Position numbers and translations under genes: made by a program. Source: G963674955 sp963674955 (GTDB lineage: Bacteria; Desulfobacterota; Desulfovibrionia; Desulfovibrionales; Desulfovibrionaceae). Taken from it: 64,000 nt of DNA. Positions 49,676-58,487 of this stretch are shown here, piece after piece (position 1 is the stretch's first letter; the number at the start of each line of letters is the position of its first letter). Under the pieces are notes generated by a model. That model searched no databases. It was not told the DNA's origin and worked only from the letters and a program-made list of their open reading frames with translations. The DNA lies in NCBI GenBank assembly GCA_963674955.2, contig CAXXKR010000001.1, positions 950,371-1,014,370 on the forward strand, in the 5' to 3' direction.

Positions 49676-50254
49676 ATGCCGAAGGAAGAAAATGCCCGCC
49701 AGTGCCGCGGCCACAAGGGCCGAGGCCCCAGCAGCTACAGGATGCACAACCCGGACGATGTTTTCGCGGAATTGAAGCTCAAGCCCGGAAGCGTGTTTCT
49801 CGATCTGGGTTGCGGGCCGGGCGAATATGCCGCGAGGGCCGCCGGGGAGGTTGGCCCAGACGGATTGGTCTACGCCTTTGACCGTTGGGAGGGATCCATA
49901 GGCGACTTGCTGGCAAGGGGGTTGGACAATGTCGTGGCCCGTAGCCTGGATATTGTCCAGCCGTTGCCCCTTGAAGCGGAATGCGTGGATGTCTGCCTTC
50001 TGGCTACGGTGCTGCATTCCATCGACCTGCCCGGGTCCGGCGGCGGGATGTTCAGGGAGGCGTTGCGTGTCTTGAAGCCCGGCGGACGTTTGGCGATAAT
50101 CGAATGCCATAAGAGGGACATGCCGTTCGGCCCGCCCAAGCATGTCCGCCTATCAGTGGACGAAGTGGAAGAGGCGGCCAAGTCGTCGGGATTTGTCCGG
50201 ACCGCTTACCGCGACCTTGGTCACAATTACCTTGTTCAGTTCGTCCCGGCCTGA
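49676..50254 (+). CDS. Class I SAM-dependent methyltransferase
   Basis: A 192-aa enzyme with motif I VFLDLGCGPGEYAARAAG, an acidic loop VYAFDRWEG, motif IV DVCLLATVLHSI and motif VI LKPGGRLAIIECHK. A UbiE-like small-molecule methyltransferase; the substrate is unknown. It lies between a MarR and a Fur gene, 18 bp or more from each, and may be regulated by them. No ribosome site before the ATG is clear. Confidence 0.78.
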   Translation: MPKEENARQCRGHKGRGPSSYRMHNPDDVFAELKLKPGSVFLDLGCGPGEYAARAAGEVGPDGLVYAFDRWEGSIGDLLARGLDNVVARSLDIVQPLPLEAECVDVCLLATVLHSIDLPGSGGGMFREALRVLKPGGRLAIIECHKRDMPFGPPKHVRLSVDEVEEAAKSSGFVRTAYRDLGHNYLVQFVPA

Positions 50255-50310
50255 ACGGCGGGCTGTGGACCTTGGAATCGGACAGGGATAAGCCGGAGGG
50301 AGGTTTTGCC

Positions 50311-50751
50311 TTGAAGAACCCTCAAAGTGTTTTTGATGAATACCTGGCAAGAAACAGGATGAAGGCCACTTCGCAACGCCGTTCCATCTTGGCTGTTTTT
50401 CTCCAAGCGAAAGGCCATTTTTCCTCGGAAGAGTTTTACGGCATGGTCAAGCAAAAGGACCATTCCGTGGGTCAGGCCACCGTGTACAGGACGCTACGCC
50501 ATCTTTCCGCCTCGGGCGTGGCCTCGGAAGTCAAATTCGGAGACGGGGTGACGCGCTATGAACTGAACGACGGACGTGGAGAACATGACCATCTCATTTG
50601 CGAGCGATGCGGCAAAAGCGTTGAGATTCATGATCCCGAAATCGAGAAGCTTCAAAGCGAGATCGCCGACTCTGCCGGATTCACGCTCACAAGCCGCAGC
50701 ACTTGCCTTTACGGCCTTTGCGAAAAATGCAGAAGAAAAAAGAATGATTGA
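50311..50751 (+). CDS. Fur-family regulator (Fur/PerR/Zur group)
   Basis: A 146-aa metal-dependent regulator. DNA-binding domain RMKATSQRRSILAVFLQAKGHFSSEEFYGMVKQKDHSVGQATVYRTLRHLSASGVASEV; metal-binding HDHLICERCGKSVEIHDPEIE and a structural zinc pair near the C-terminus (LYGLCEKC). This metal pattern is Fur- or PerR-like, but the exact metal cannot be told. The start is the TTG at 50311, 7 nt after GGAGGGAGG; longer frames lack a ribosome site. The small Fe-related gene and MarR are nearby. Confidence 0.85.
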   Translation: MKNPQSVFDEYLARNRMKATSQRRSILAVFLQAKGHFSSEEFYGMVKQKDHSVGQATVYRTLRHLSASGVASEVKFGDGVTRYELNDGRGEHDHLICERCGKSVEIHDPEIEKLQSEIADSAGFTLTSRSTCLYGLCEKCRRKKND

Positions 50752-51272
50752 CGGCGCCGCGTTCCCGTAGCCGCTGCCCTTTGCAAGTTATCCGGGGGCA
50801 ATTGTGCCGATGTCATAATCATGCCCTTCAGGTTCTGTTTCAGGGAGTGATGTCTTCAGTCCTTTTCCCTAGCGGAATCTTCATTTTTTCAAAATTCACT
50901 TGAGCAGAAAAATGGGGCGATTTTGCCTTTTTTTTCGCTTAAAAATGGGAATTTGACGCTAAATCTTGTCGCGGTGACAATTTTTCCCTTAGTTATCGCA
51001 AAAAAGTAACATATTTTTATACATTAATGTAAAGGGTCCCGGCGTGACCGTGCGTCAAGCTCGGCAGGGAAAATGACGGCACATTCTTGGAACTTTGAAT
51101 AGAGATAATACAAAATTGTCCTATTAAGGCACGGAAATGAGGATAATTGTCTTAAAATTTCCCCAAAACGACCCTAAAAAAATACTAATTGACCTTTTCT
51201 ACGTTTTTGTATTATGTCCAGCTACTTTTGTCTCAGCGTTAAATTCAACATTTTATCTTTTTAGGGGGGTCT
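50752..51272. other. 521-bp AT-rich intergenic stretch
   Basis: No gene on either strand. It contains T-rich and A-rich tracts and a possible promoter at its end. I see no RNA gene or repeat array, but the length and base composition suit a regulatory leader or small RNA. Confidence 0.5.
51189..51215 (+). promoter_or_regulatory. Candidate promoter of the glutamate-synthase-like gene
   Basis: TTGACC and TATTAT with a 15-bp spacer, about 58 bp before the ATG; AGGGGGG precedes the start codon. The spacer is short, so confidence is moderate. Confidence 0.45.
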
Positions 51273-52913
51273 ATGTCCCAGTGGAATAAATCCAACGATG
51301 TTCTCGGCTCCGTGAATCGGGGCAATGCTATCGAATCCGGCTTGTGCACACTGTGCCGCGCAGACTGCCAGGGCAAATGCGAAACCTGGATGTCCAGCCT
51401 GCGTGGCCGCGAGATTCTTTATCCCCGCGATTTCGGAATTGTCACCGCCGGCAGCGGCAATACCACCCATGTGGGAGTCTCTTACAATTCTTTGCGCATT
51501 CAGGGTCTGAATTACGGCGCAATGGGCAGACCGGGCAAGGCCTCCAATGCCGACGACTGCCTTTTCACCGATGTCAGCCTGGAAACCGAATTCGGAAGCA
51601 AGGAAAAGACCAAGGTCAAGGTTCCCTTTATGACCGGCGCCCTGGGGTCGACTTTCATCGCCGCCAAATACTGGGATTCCTTTGCCGTGGGTTGTGCTCT
51701 TGTGGGAGCTCCCATCGTGGTCGGCGAGAACGTGGTCGGCGTTGACCGGGAATCCGTGCTCAAGGGCGGACGGATCACCAAGGCTCCCGAACTGGAACGC
51801 AGGATCGAAAAATATCTCCGCTATTATGACGGCTACGGGGCCATCATCGTCCAGATGAACGTCGAGGACACGAGAAACGGCGTGGCCGAATACGTGGCAG
51901 AGAAGTTCGGCGACAAGGTCATCATTGAACTCAAGTGGGGCCAGGGGGCCAAGAACATCGGCGGCGAGATCGAAGTTGACAGCCTGGAATACGCCACCTT
52001 TCTGAAGAAGCGCGGCTATCTTCTCGATCCAGACCCGGAACTGCCCGAAGTCAAGGAAGCCTACAAGCGCGGTTCCATCAAGGCTTTCGCCCGCCACAGC
52101 AGGCTTGGTTACACCGACCTTTGCACCTATGACCAGGTCCATGAAGATTTCATGAACAGCATAAGCTATCTGCGCAAGATCGGATTCAAGCGCATTTCGC
52201 TCAAGACCGGTTCCTACGGAATGGAAGCCCTGGCAATGGCCATCAAGTTCGCCACCGAAGCGGAACTCGACCTCCTGACCATGGACGGTTCCGGCGGTGG
52301 CACTGGCATGAGTCCCTGGAACATGATGGAAACCTGGGGCGTTCCTTCCATTCTCCTGCATTCCAAGGCCTACGAGTACGGCAACATATTGGCCGCGCAG
52401 GGCAAGAAGGTCGTGGACATGTCCTTTGCCGGCGGCTTCGCCAAGGGCAGCAGTATTTTCAAGGCGTTGTCCCTGGGCGCTCCCTTCGTGAAGATGATCT
52501 GCATGGGCCGGGCCATGATGATTCCCGGCTTCCTCGGCACAAACATCGAAGGCGCCCTTTATCCCGACCGCCGCGAGAAACTCTTTGGAAACTGGGACAA
52601 GCTTCCCGCGACCGTGTCCAGGTACGGCCAGACCCCGGAAGAAATCTTTTCCTGCTACTCCGACGTGGAAAAGAAGGTCGGCAAGAAAGAGATGAAGGAC
52701 ATCCCCTTGGGCGCGGTGGGCATCTGGTGTCTGGTGGACAAGCTGTCCGCAGGCTTGCAGCAGCTCATGGCCGGGGCCAGGAAGTTTTCCTTGGACGACA
52801 TTTCCAGGGAAGACATCGCCTCCGCCAACAGGGAGACGGAAAGGGAAACCAAGATTCCCTTCATCACCGACATGATGGACGAGACCGCCAAGAAGATTCT
52901 GAAAATGAAGTAG
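51273..52913 (+). CDS. FMN-binding glutamate-synthase-family protein
   Basis: A 546-aa protein of the glutamate synthase alpha-domain family (a TIM barrel with FMN), not a full GltB. It opens with a Cys group CTLCRADCQGKC and includes YGAIIVQMNVEDTR, IIELKWGQGAKNIGGEI, FKRISLKTGSYGMEALAMAIKFATEAELDLLTMDGSGGGTGMSP (FMN/loop region) and PFVKMICMGRAMMIPGF. The glutamine amidotransferase domain is missing, so its amino donor and true reaction are unknown. AGGGGGG lies before the ATG. It is monocistronic with a clear terminator. Confidence 0.8.
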   Translation: MSQWNKSNDVLGSVNRGNAIESGLCTLCRADCQGKCETWMSSLRGREILYPRDFGIVTAGSGNTTHVGVSYNSLRIQGLNYGAMGRPGKASNADDCLFTDVSLETEFGSKEKTKVKVPFMTGALGSTFIAAKYWDSFAVGCALVGAPIVVGENVVGVDRESVLKGGRITKAPELERRIEKYLRYYDGYGAIIVQMNVEDTRNGVAEYVAEKFGDKVIIELKWGQGAKNIGGEIEVDSLEYATFLKKRGYLLDPDPELPEVKEAYKRGSIKAFARHSRLGYTDLCTYDQVHEDFMNSISYLRKIGFKRISLKTGSYGMEALAMAIKFATEAELDLLTMDGSGGGTGMSPWNMMETWGVPSILLHSKAYEYGNILAAQGKKVVDMSFAGGFAKGSSIFKALSLGAPFVKMICMGRAMMIPGFLGTNIEGALYPDRREKLFGNWDKLPATVSRYGQTPEEIFSCYSDVEKKVGKKEMKDIPLGAVGIWCLVDKLSAGLQQLMAGARKFSLDDISREDIASANRETERETKIPFITDMMDETAKKILKMK

Positions 52914-52934
52914 GCGGTATCCGAGGCAAAGGAC

Positions 52935-52963
52935 AAGGGCGGGGTTCTTCCCCGCCCTTTTTT
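52935..52963 (+). terminator. Terminator of the glutamate-synthase-like gene
   Basis: GGGCGGGG / CCCCGCCC stem with TTCTT loop, followed by TTTTTT, 22 bp after the stop codon. Confidence 0.92.
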
Positions 52964-52988
52964 GTCGCATCGGCTGTTTGATCGAAGG

Positions 52989-53297
52989 CTACTTGATCAG
53001 GTATTTGTCCAGGGCGATCATCTCGTCCTTGGAGATGGGAACAGGGCTTCCGGAGGCGGTTCCGGCCTTGAAGGTGACGCTGGTGTTCCTTTTTTCCAGC
53101 ATGACAGTTTTGGCTTCGGAATATTTGCTTTTCAGCTTGTTGATGTGGGCTATCATGGCTTCCAACTCGGTCCTGGATTCCCTAGCCTTGTCCAGGGCCT
53201 GGCCTGCGGGGCATTTGGCATCCGCCCGCTGCGGGGTTGTCAGACAAAGAGGCAGGGCCAGCAAAAGGCAAAAGAATATAATAGATACGGCTTTCAT
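52989..53297 (-). CDS. Small secreted hypothetical protein
   Basis: A 102-aa protein with a cleavable signal (MKAVSIIFFCLLLALPLCL) and a short mature part with one Cys and a helical region (DKARESRTELEAMIAHINKLKSKYSEAK). No known family. The start is ATG 53297 after GGAGGGATC; a longer frame upstream is not supported. It is 11 bp downstream of the FecR-domain gene and probably co-transcribed with it. Confidence 0.65.
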   Translation of the reverse strand: MKAVSIIFFCLLLALPLCLTTPQRADAKCPAGQALDKARESRTELEAMIAHINKLKSKYSEAKTVMLEKRNTSVTFKAGTASGSPVPISKDEMIALDKYLIK

Positions 53298-53308
53298 TTG
53301 ATCCCTCC

Positions 53309-54004
53309 CTATTCCGCGCACTGGTATTCAACCAGCAGTTCTTCCACATTGCGCGCTTCCCGCTGGGCGCGCTGGCGGCCTTTTGTGTCGCGCTGTTTCT
53401 TGAATTTGTTCACGCTGTCCTCGTATAGCTCCAGGGTGGAAATGATCTTGCGGCAGATTTGCCTGCGGGTGGCTTCCACTTCGCCGTAATCCCGGTCCAC
53501 GCCCTGGACGCATTGCAGGGGGCCGCCGGAGAAGAGAAAGTGTTTTTCCGTGTCGGGCTGAATGATGGACCCTATCTCAGTGCCCCGGATGCCAAGATAG
53601 CCCATGGCGGTGTTGATCTGGTAACCCTCGCCCATGTTGGCGGTGATTTTCCCGGAAACGAATCTGAAAATACCGTTGTTCAGGACCAGTTTGAGAGCAG
53701 CTTTGTCCTGCGCGTTGTCGTCATAGACGGCGTCCCTGACAAGCAGTTCGCTTTCAGCGCCAACGACCAGGACGGACTGGTCCGGAAACAGGATTTGGAC
53801 CTTGCTGTCCTTGCCTGTCCTTATCAGGTCGTCGGGATTTACATCGTCGTCAGCGGCAAGAGTCCTTGCCGCGCCACTGCTGACAGCTTCAACCGTTCCC
53901 GACACGGATTGGACCTTTCCGTTGTCCGCAAAGGCCGGTTGCGCCGACAGCGACAAGAAGCACGCCAGCAGGACGGCAGTGAAAATTAGTGTCCTCGATT
54001 TCAT
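53309..54004 (-). CDS. Secreted FecR-domain protein
   Basis: A 231-aa protein with a signal peptide (residues 1-26) and a FecR-like beta domain: VQSVSGTVEAVSSGAARTLAADDDVNPDDLIRTGKDSKVQILFPDQSVLVVGAESELLVRD and FVSGKITANMGEGYQINTAMGYLGIRGTEIG. The C-terminal part is helical and charged with several Cys. It has no membrane helix like true FecR anti-sigma regulators, and no sigma factor lies nearby, so it may be a periplasmic scaffold. AGGGTTC precedes the ATG. Paired with the small secreted gene downstream. Confidence 0.8.
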   Translation of the reverse strand: MKSRTLIFTAVLLACFLSLSAQPAFADNGKVQSVSGTVEAVSSGAARTLAADDDVNPDDLIRTGKDSKVQILFPDQSVLVVGAESELLVRDAVYDDNAQDKAALKLVLNNGIFRFVSGKITANMGEGYQINTAMGYLGIRGTEIGSIIQPDTEKHFLFSGGPLQCVQGVDRDYGEVEATRRQICRKIISTLELYEDSVNKFKKQRDTKGRQRAQREARNVEELLVEYQCAE

Positions 54005-54264
54005 GAACCCTCCATATGTGCGACAAGAATTGAGAGTCGTTTTTCAACATCTTCTTTTATGAGGACCAGCCTGTGTGCGTCAAGACTGTGAATGTTATAT
54101 TGTTGGAGAGTCGTCGGATATTGGGATCGTGATTTACTTCCAGTCGATGAACTGGGTAAATATCGGTTGAGCATTGTTTTATTATCGTTACAAACCTATA
54201 TCTAGTATGGAGGTGCACATCTCTTTCGGGTAGTGAATAAGAAAAACAAGAAAGGAGCGAACCA

Positions 54265-54852
54265 ATGGCTGCAAAAAAGATTCTCATGCTTGTCGGTGAT
54301 TTCGTGGAAGATTACGAAGTGATGGTTCCTTTTCAGATGCTGCTCATGGTCGGCCACGACGTTCAGGCCGTGTGCCCGGACAAGAAGGCCGGTGAAACCG
54401 TGAAGACTGCGGTGCATGATTTCGAGGGGGACCAGACCTATTCCGAGAAGCCCGGACACAATTTCATGCTCAACGCCGGCTTTGCGGGAATCAAGGGCCA
54501 GGATTTCGACGCACTGGTCATTCCCGGCGGCCGCGCGCCCGAATATCTGCGCCTGAATCCGGAAGTCATCTCCCTGGTCAGGCATTTCGTCGAGGCTGGC
54601 AAGCCCATCGCCTCCATCTGCCACGGCCAGCAGATTCTGGTCGCTGCCGGAGCCTTGCAGGGCAAGAGCTGCATGAGCTACCCCGCTGTCAAACCGGAAA
54701 TCGAGGCAGCCGGAGGAAACTGGGTTTCCCAGAACGAGACCTTTTCCGATGCCCATGTGGACGGCAATCTGGTTACCGCCGCGGCCTGGCCCGCCCATCC
54801 CGAGTGGATGCGAAAATTCCTGAAGGTGCTGGGAACAAGGATCGACGCCTAG
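54265..54852 (+). CDS. DJ-1/PfpI-family protein
   Basis: A 195-aa protein of the DJ-1/PfpI superfamily, with the nucleophile Cys in KPIASICHGQQILVAAGAL and the acidic residue in GDFVEDYEVM; LVIPGGRAPEYLR is conserved. Members act as glyoxalases, chaperones or peptidases; which applies cannot be told. AAGGAGCG precedes the ATG. An attC-like repeat follows 70 bp after the stop. The gene has normal backbone base composition. Confidence 0.85.
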   Translation: MAAKKILMLVGDFVEDYEVMVPFQMLLMVGHDVQAVCPDKKAGETVKTAVHDFEGDQTYSEKPGHNFMLNAGFAGIKGQDFDALVIPGGRAPEYLRLNPEVISLVRHFVEAGKPIASICHGQQILVAAGALQGKSCMSYPAVKPEIEAAGGNWVSQNETFSDAHVDGNLVTAAAWPAHPEWMRKFLKVLGTRIDA

Positions 54853-54922
54853 TCGTTCCAGGGTTTGTGCAAGTGAACCTGCCAAAGAGCCGGGGGAGCG
54901 TTCAGCTTCTCCGGTTTCTTAT

Positions 54923-55041
54923 ACCTAACTTGAGCGATTCATGGCCGAGTAACATAGTGTTATGCCACCATATGCCCCTGTGTTTTTTTGTGTTTTTTCT
55001 TGGGCATCCTTAGCTTCGGCCGTTCACCCATTGGGTTAAGC
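54923..55041 (+). repeat. attC-like repeat, copy 1
   Basis: About 119 bp that align with 60283-60401. The ends read ACCTAAC (RYYYAAC) and GTTAAGC (GTTRRRY), the box consensus of integron attC sites, and the inside has GGCCGA / TCGGCC complementary arms. It sits just after the DJ-1 gene and touches the stop codon of the leftward GGDEF fragment. A MITE or transposon remnant is an alternative. Confidence 0.55.
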
Positions 55042-55835
55042 CGTAGATACGCATACTTGATTACGTCCATCGTTCTTTGCGCGATAAAGGGCTTCGTCTG
55101 CTGCCTTAAGGAGTGTTTCAATTTCGGGGTAATCCTCAGTAATGGAGGAAACACCAACGCTCACCGTGACCTTCAGGGTTCCGTGTGCTGTCTCAATGAT
55201 TGCATTTTCGATGTTTTGTCGAATACGCTCAGCTACCAGAAGAGCTTCTTTCGATTGAGTTTGGGGCAACAATACAGCAAACTCTTCGCCACCTAAACGA
55301 CCAATAGTATCGTCATCACGCAAGCCTTGTACGGCAAGGTTTACAACGTCTTTAAGAACAATATCTCCAACATCGTGTCCAAAAGTGTCATTGACATTTT
55401 TAAAATGGTCTATATCGAGCATTAGCATTGAGAAGGTATATCCATGTCGTTTTGACCTACTCAATTCCTTTTGAGCGATATCAAAAAAAGACCTTCGGTT
55501 GTTAATCCCAGTCAATGAATCTGTATTAGCTAGGCGTATCAAGTCCAGCTCTGCTTCTCTAATCCTGGTGATATCTGTTAGCGCTCCGTGATAAAACTCT
55601 GTAACTCCTTTGCTGTTAACTTTAGCTATTACATTTCCATGCAAGTATAACGTTGTCTTATCGGGATGCACCACACGAAAGTCGAGAGGGCCCTCTCCGC
55701 CTGTGCGAATGATAGTGTCCATCGCATCAAGCAGTTGATCACGATCTTCGGGGTGAACCCGCTGGAATACATGCTCGAATGTTGACTCTATGTCTGTTGA
55801 ATATCCTAGGAGTCTATAGAGTTCTTTAGACCAAC
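55036..55835 (-). pseudogene. 3' half of an IS-interrupted PAS-GGDEF gene
   Basis: Carries the end of a PAS domain (WSKELYRLLGYSTDIESTFEHVFQRVHPEDRDQLL) and a complete GGDEF domain with LGGEEFAVLLPQTQ and LTGINNRRSFFD, a diguanylate cyclase that makes c-di-GMP. The signature RLGGEEF is intact, so the enzyme was active in the unbroken gene. An in-frame ATG at 55722 could still give a 228-aa cyclase fragment, but without its sensor part. The 5' half lies at 57202-57808; the two join in frame once the IS3 element and one AAC duplication are removed. The base composition is lower in GC than the backbone. Confidence 0.88.
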
Positions 55836-55907
55836 TGCGCTTTCCCCCGAAATTCGGACCACCGGTTAAAGTGGAATCTGCGTCCTTAAACCGATAAGGA
55901 AGGACGT

Positions 55908-56186
55908 ATGACTAAGAGCAACAAAAGACGGAAGCATTCGGACAAGTTCAAGGCCAAGGTCGCGCTTGAGGCGATACGTGGCGTGAAGACGCTGGCGCAA
56001 TTGGCTGCTGAGCACAAAGTGCACCCAAACCAAATTTCTACGTGGAAAAGACAGCTCCTTGAAAATGCCGAGGGCATCTTCTCCGGCGACAAGAAAGCCA
56101 AGAGCCAGGAAGAGGTCACCGCTCCGCTGTTTGAAGAGATCGGGCGGCTCAAGATGGATATCAAGTGGCTTGAAAAAAAGTTGTAA
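55908..56186 (+). CDS. IS3-family transposase OrfA
   Basis: A 92-aa helix-turn-helix DNA-binding protein (KRRKHSDKFKAKVALEAIRGVKTLAQLAAEHKVHPNQISTWKRQLLENA) with a leucine-zipper-like end. Near its C-terminus the heptamer A AAA AAG (56174-56180) gives a -1 shift into the orfB frame, so OrfAB is made as a fusion. AAGGA precedes the ATG. Confidence 0.9.
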   Translation: MTKSNKRRKHSDKFKAKVALEAIRGVKTLAQLAAEHKVHPNQISTWKRQLLENAEGIFSGDKKAKSQEEVTAPLFEEIGRLKMDIKWLEKKL

Positions 56187-57028
56187 GCCTGCCGCTTGAA
56201 CTGCGCCGCCAGTGGATTAAACCGGATCGGGAATATTCCATCCGGCGGCAATGCAGGTTGGCAGGCGTTTCCCGCTCAGGTTTTTACTACAAGTCCGTAG
56301 CCGAGTCCGATGAGAACCTGGATCTGATGCGGCTGATCGACGAACAATACCTGCGCCAGCCGGACTACGGTTCCCCGCGCATGACGGACTGGCTGAAAGC
56401 CCAGGGCTGTCGAGTGAACCATAAACGGGTTGAGCGGCTGATGAAATTGATGGGGCTTCAGGCAATCACTCCGGGACCGCACACGAGCACGCCCAACCCT
56501 GAGCACCCCGTATATCCGTATCTGTTGAAAGGAGTTGCCATTGAACGAAAAAACCAAGTCTGGAGCGCTGATATTACCTATATTCCCATGCAGCGCGGCT
56601 TTCTGTATCTTGTCGCAGTGATCGACTGGCGGAGTCGGTTCGTTTTGGCCTGGGAGCTGTCGAATTCCATGGATAGTTCCTTCTGCGTGGATGCGCTGAA
56701 CAAGGCGTTATGCATCTCCACGCCGGAGGTGTTCAACACGGACCAGGGAGCGCAGTTCACCAGTCGAGAGTTCACGGGCATCCTGCAGGACAAGGGCATA
56801 GCCATCAGCATGGACGGCAAAGGGCGGGCAATCGACAATGTGTTCGTCGAGCGGCTGTGGTGGACTGTGAAATACGAGGACGTCTACCCCAAGGCGTATT
56901 CCGATGGAATCGAGCTATACCATGGGCTGACACGGTATTTTCACTACTACAATGAAGAGCGCAGACATTCATCGTTGGACAAAAGGACTCCAGCGGACGT
57001 ATACAGAGGCTGTTTCAATGTTCATTGA
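55908..57028 (+). CDS. IS3-family transposase OrfAB (frameshift product)
   Basis: The catalytic transposase, read through the -1 frameshift at the A AAA AAG site. The orfB frame is open from 56174 and its own internal TTG start lies at 56258. DDE residues are visible: D in VWSADITYIPM, D in FNTDQGAQFTS, and E in FVERLWWTVKYEDVY; the C-terminal YYNEERRHSSLDKRTPADVY is the IS3 signature. All pieces are intact, so the element may still be active. About 172 bp of untranslated DNA follow to the right end. Confidence 0.9.
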
Positions 57029-57035
57029 CTTGGCT

Positions 57036-57112
57036 CGTATCCGTTGTTCCGCTCCGCCCTCGGCCCTTCGGGCCGCCCCTACGGGGACGGGCTACGCTCC
57101 ACAACGGATACG
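57036..57112 (+). other. Large hairpin at the 3' end of the IS3 element
   Basis: A 12-bp perfect inverted repeat CGTATCCGTTGT / ACAACGGATACG encloses smaller hairpins (CGGCCCTTCGGGCCG). It lies between the transposase stop and the right end of the element. No T-run follows, so it is not a plain terminator. Confidence 0.6.
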
Positions 57113-57201
57113 GCAAACCGCCTCCTCGGACGCATGAACTCGGACGCCGGACTCCACCTTAAAATGACCGATCAGTGGTCCAAAGGATGGGGGGAGGCGC
57201 A

Positions 57202-57808
57202 AACAGCCCTTTCCAGTCTCAAGATTGCGTTCAAAATTACCCGTTGAGGAGATAGTTTGTGCTTCCTTGAGTCTTCGCTCACTTCTTTGCAGTTCATATT
57301 GGGCTTGTTTGAGCAACTCATGCTTTTTAGCTAAATCTCGTTGCATTTTAGCTAGCGAGTTGTTTATCAGCATATAGTCTTCTAGCAATCGCTCTTTCTC
57401 TTCTTTGACCTGCTGCGCTCCATGCAATTTTTTTTGGGCATCCCGTAACAGCTGTCCTTGTTCATTCATCATTAGCATAAACTCTTCAAAGGATTTGAGT
57501 AAATGCTCCGGCACCTGTACACCGATAATTTGGTGTTTGTCGTTGTGAAAAACAGCGAACAGAGAAAAACGCGCTTTCGATTTAATGCCTTGGATTTCTA
57601 TTGAGTCACAAAACCCAAAACCTTCAGAACGCACCTGGGCTAAAAAGCTTTCAAAGCGATTCTTAGCTGAGGAAGATAGGATGGCATCAAGATTCTGAAT
57701 CTTTTCAAATGTCCCCCAAAACCCAGTATTGTCTGTTGCGTCCCACTTAATCGTACCATCGCAATCCACTTCGAATCGAATACTTGAAGTATCTTTGACG
57801 TGGCGCAT
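57202..57808 (-). pseudogene. 5' half of the IS-interrupted coiled-coil/PAS-GGDEF gene
   Basis: Begins MRHVKDTSSIRFEVDCDG, a PAS-like region, then a long coiled coil (VKEEKERLLEDYMLINNSLAKMQRDLAKKHELLKQAQYELQRSERRLKEAQ), ending in the first part of a second PAS domain (TISSTGNFERNLETGKG). The continuation CWSKELYRLLGYS is at 55036-55835. The rebuilt protein would be about 467 aa, a sensor diguanylate cyclase. It starts 7 bp after the stop of the B12-binding gene. Read through the IS boundary, the present frame continues into IS sequence and stops, so the protein is truncated. Confidence 0.85.
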
Positions 57809-57815
57809 ATCTGCC

Positions 57816-58487
57816 TCAGACTACCAAGCGGCTTGCGACGTCAAGGGCTTGTTGGGCGTCCTTCCCTGTGCCGTCTGCACCAACTACAGTTACCAAATGG
57901 GGACTCATAATGAACGACAAACCACCGACAAGGATTTTGGGGCAATTCTTTTTCATTCTCGTGCGGATTGAAGTTATGAGATCCCGCGTTTCAGGTACGC
58001 CAAACATCATAGTTACAGACAGGCAGAGGAGATCGGGGCGTTGCTCTTCAATCGCGCTGAGAAAGCTGGCGTCAGGAGTTACTGCTCCCATGAAGTAAGT
58101 GTCCCAGCCCTCCGCCTCAAAAATATCACAAAGCATGTGGAGGCCCAATTCGTGTAACTCGCTACCGAGGCATCCCCCAACAAGCTTTTTGCCGTTACGC
58201 TTTGAAGTCATTGCGTGAGGAAAAACATGTGCCATCGTAAGCTGAGTAGCTGCTGTTATGTAGTGCTCCACTGCGATGTCTATCTGATTTATCTGCCAAA
58301 GCCGTCCAGCTTCATACATAACTGGCTGCAGTACATGGAGATATATATCTTTTAATGGGGTTCCATTTTTGATACTCTCAACAATACACAGAAGAGCATC
58401 CTGTCTTCTGGCTTGAAGGAGATGGCTGAGATACGTCTTGGCCAGCTTGATTTCTTCAGGCTTCATGTCTCGGCTTACTTCAGTCAT
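57816..58487 (-). CDS. Cobalamin (B12)-binding domain protein
   Basis: A 223-aa soluble protein. The N-terminal helical domain (residues 1-100, with DIYLHVLQPVMYEAGRLWQINQIDIAVEHYITAATQLTMAHV) is the B12-binding-2 cap seen in MetH and light-sensing regulators; the C-terminal Rossmann part has VGGCLGSELHELGLHMLCDIFEAEGWDTYFMGAVTP, DLLCLSVTMM and KILVGGLSF. The cobalt-ligand motif DxHxxG appears as ELHELG, keeping the His and Gly but with Glu for Asp. There is no DNA-binding or methyltransferase domain, so it is a sensor. It overlaps the upstream gene by 8 bp and leads into the PAS-GGDEF gene, suggesting B12- or light-controlled c-di-GMP (inference). Confidence 0.85.
   Translation of the reverse strand: MTEVSRDMKPEEIKLAKTYLSHLLQARRQDALLCIVESIKNGTPLKDIYLHVLQPVMYEAGRLWQINQIDIAVEHYITAATQLTMAHVFPHAMTSKRNGKKLVGGCLGSELHELGLHMLCDIFEAEGWDTYFMGAVTPDASFLSAIEEQRPDLLCLSVTMMFGVPETRDLITSIRTRMKKNCPKILVGGLSFIMSPHLVTVVGADGTGKDAQQALDVASRLVV

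Larger units (their letters stand above)
55836..57201 (+). mobile_element. IS3-family insertion sequence (complete)
   Basis: A 1,366-bp element with TGCGC...GCGCA ends and imperfect terminal inverted repeats of about 27 bp (20 of 27 match; shared core GGACCAC). It is flanked by a 3-bp target duplication, AAC (55833-55835 and 57202-57204). It encodes OrfA and OrfB, joined by a frameshift. It interrupts the PAS-GGDEF gene precisely, so the insertion looks recent. Confidence 0.9.
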
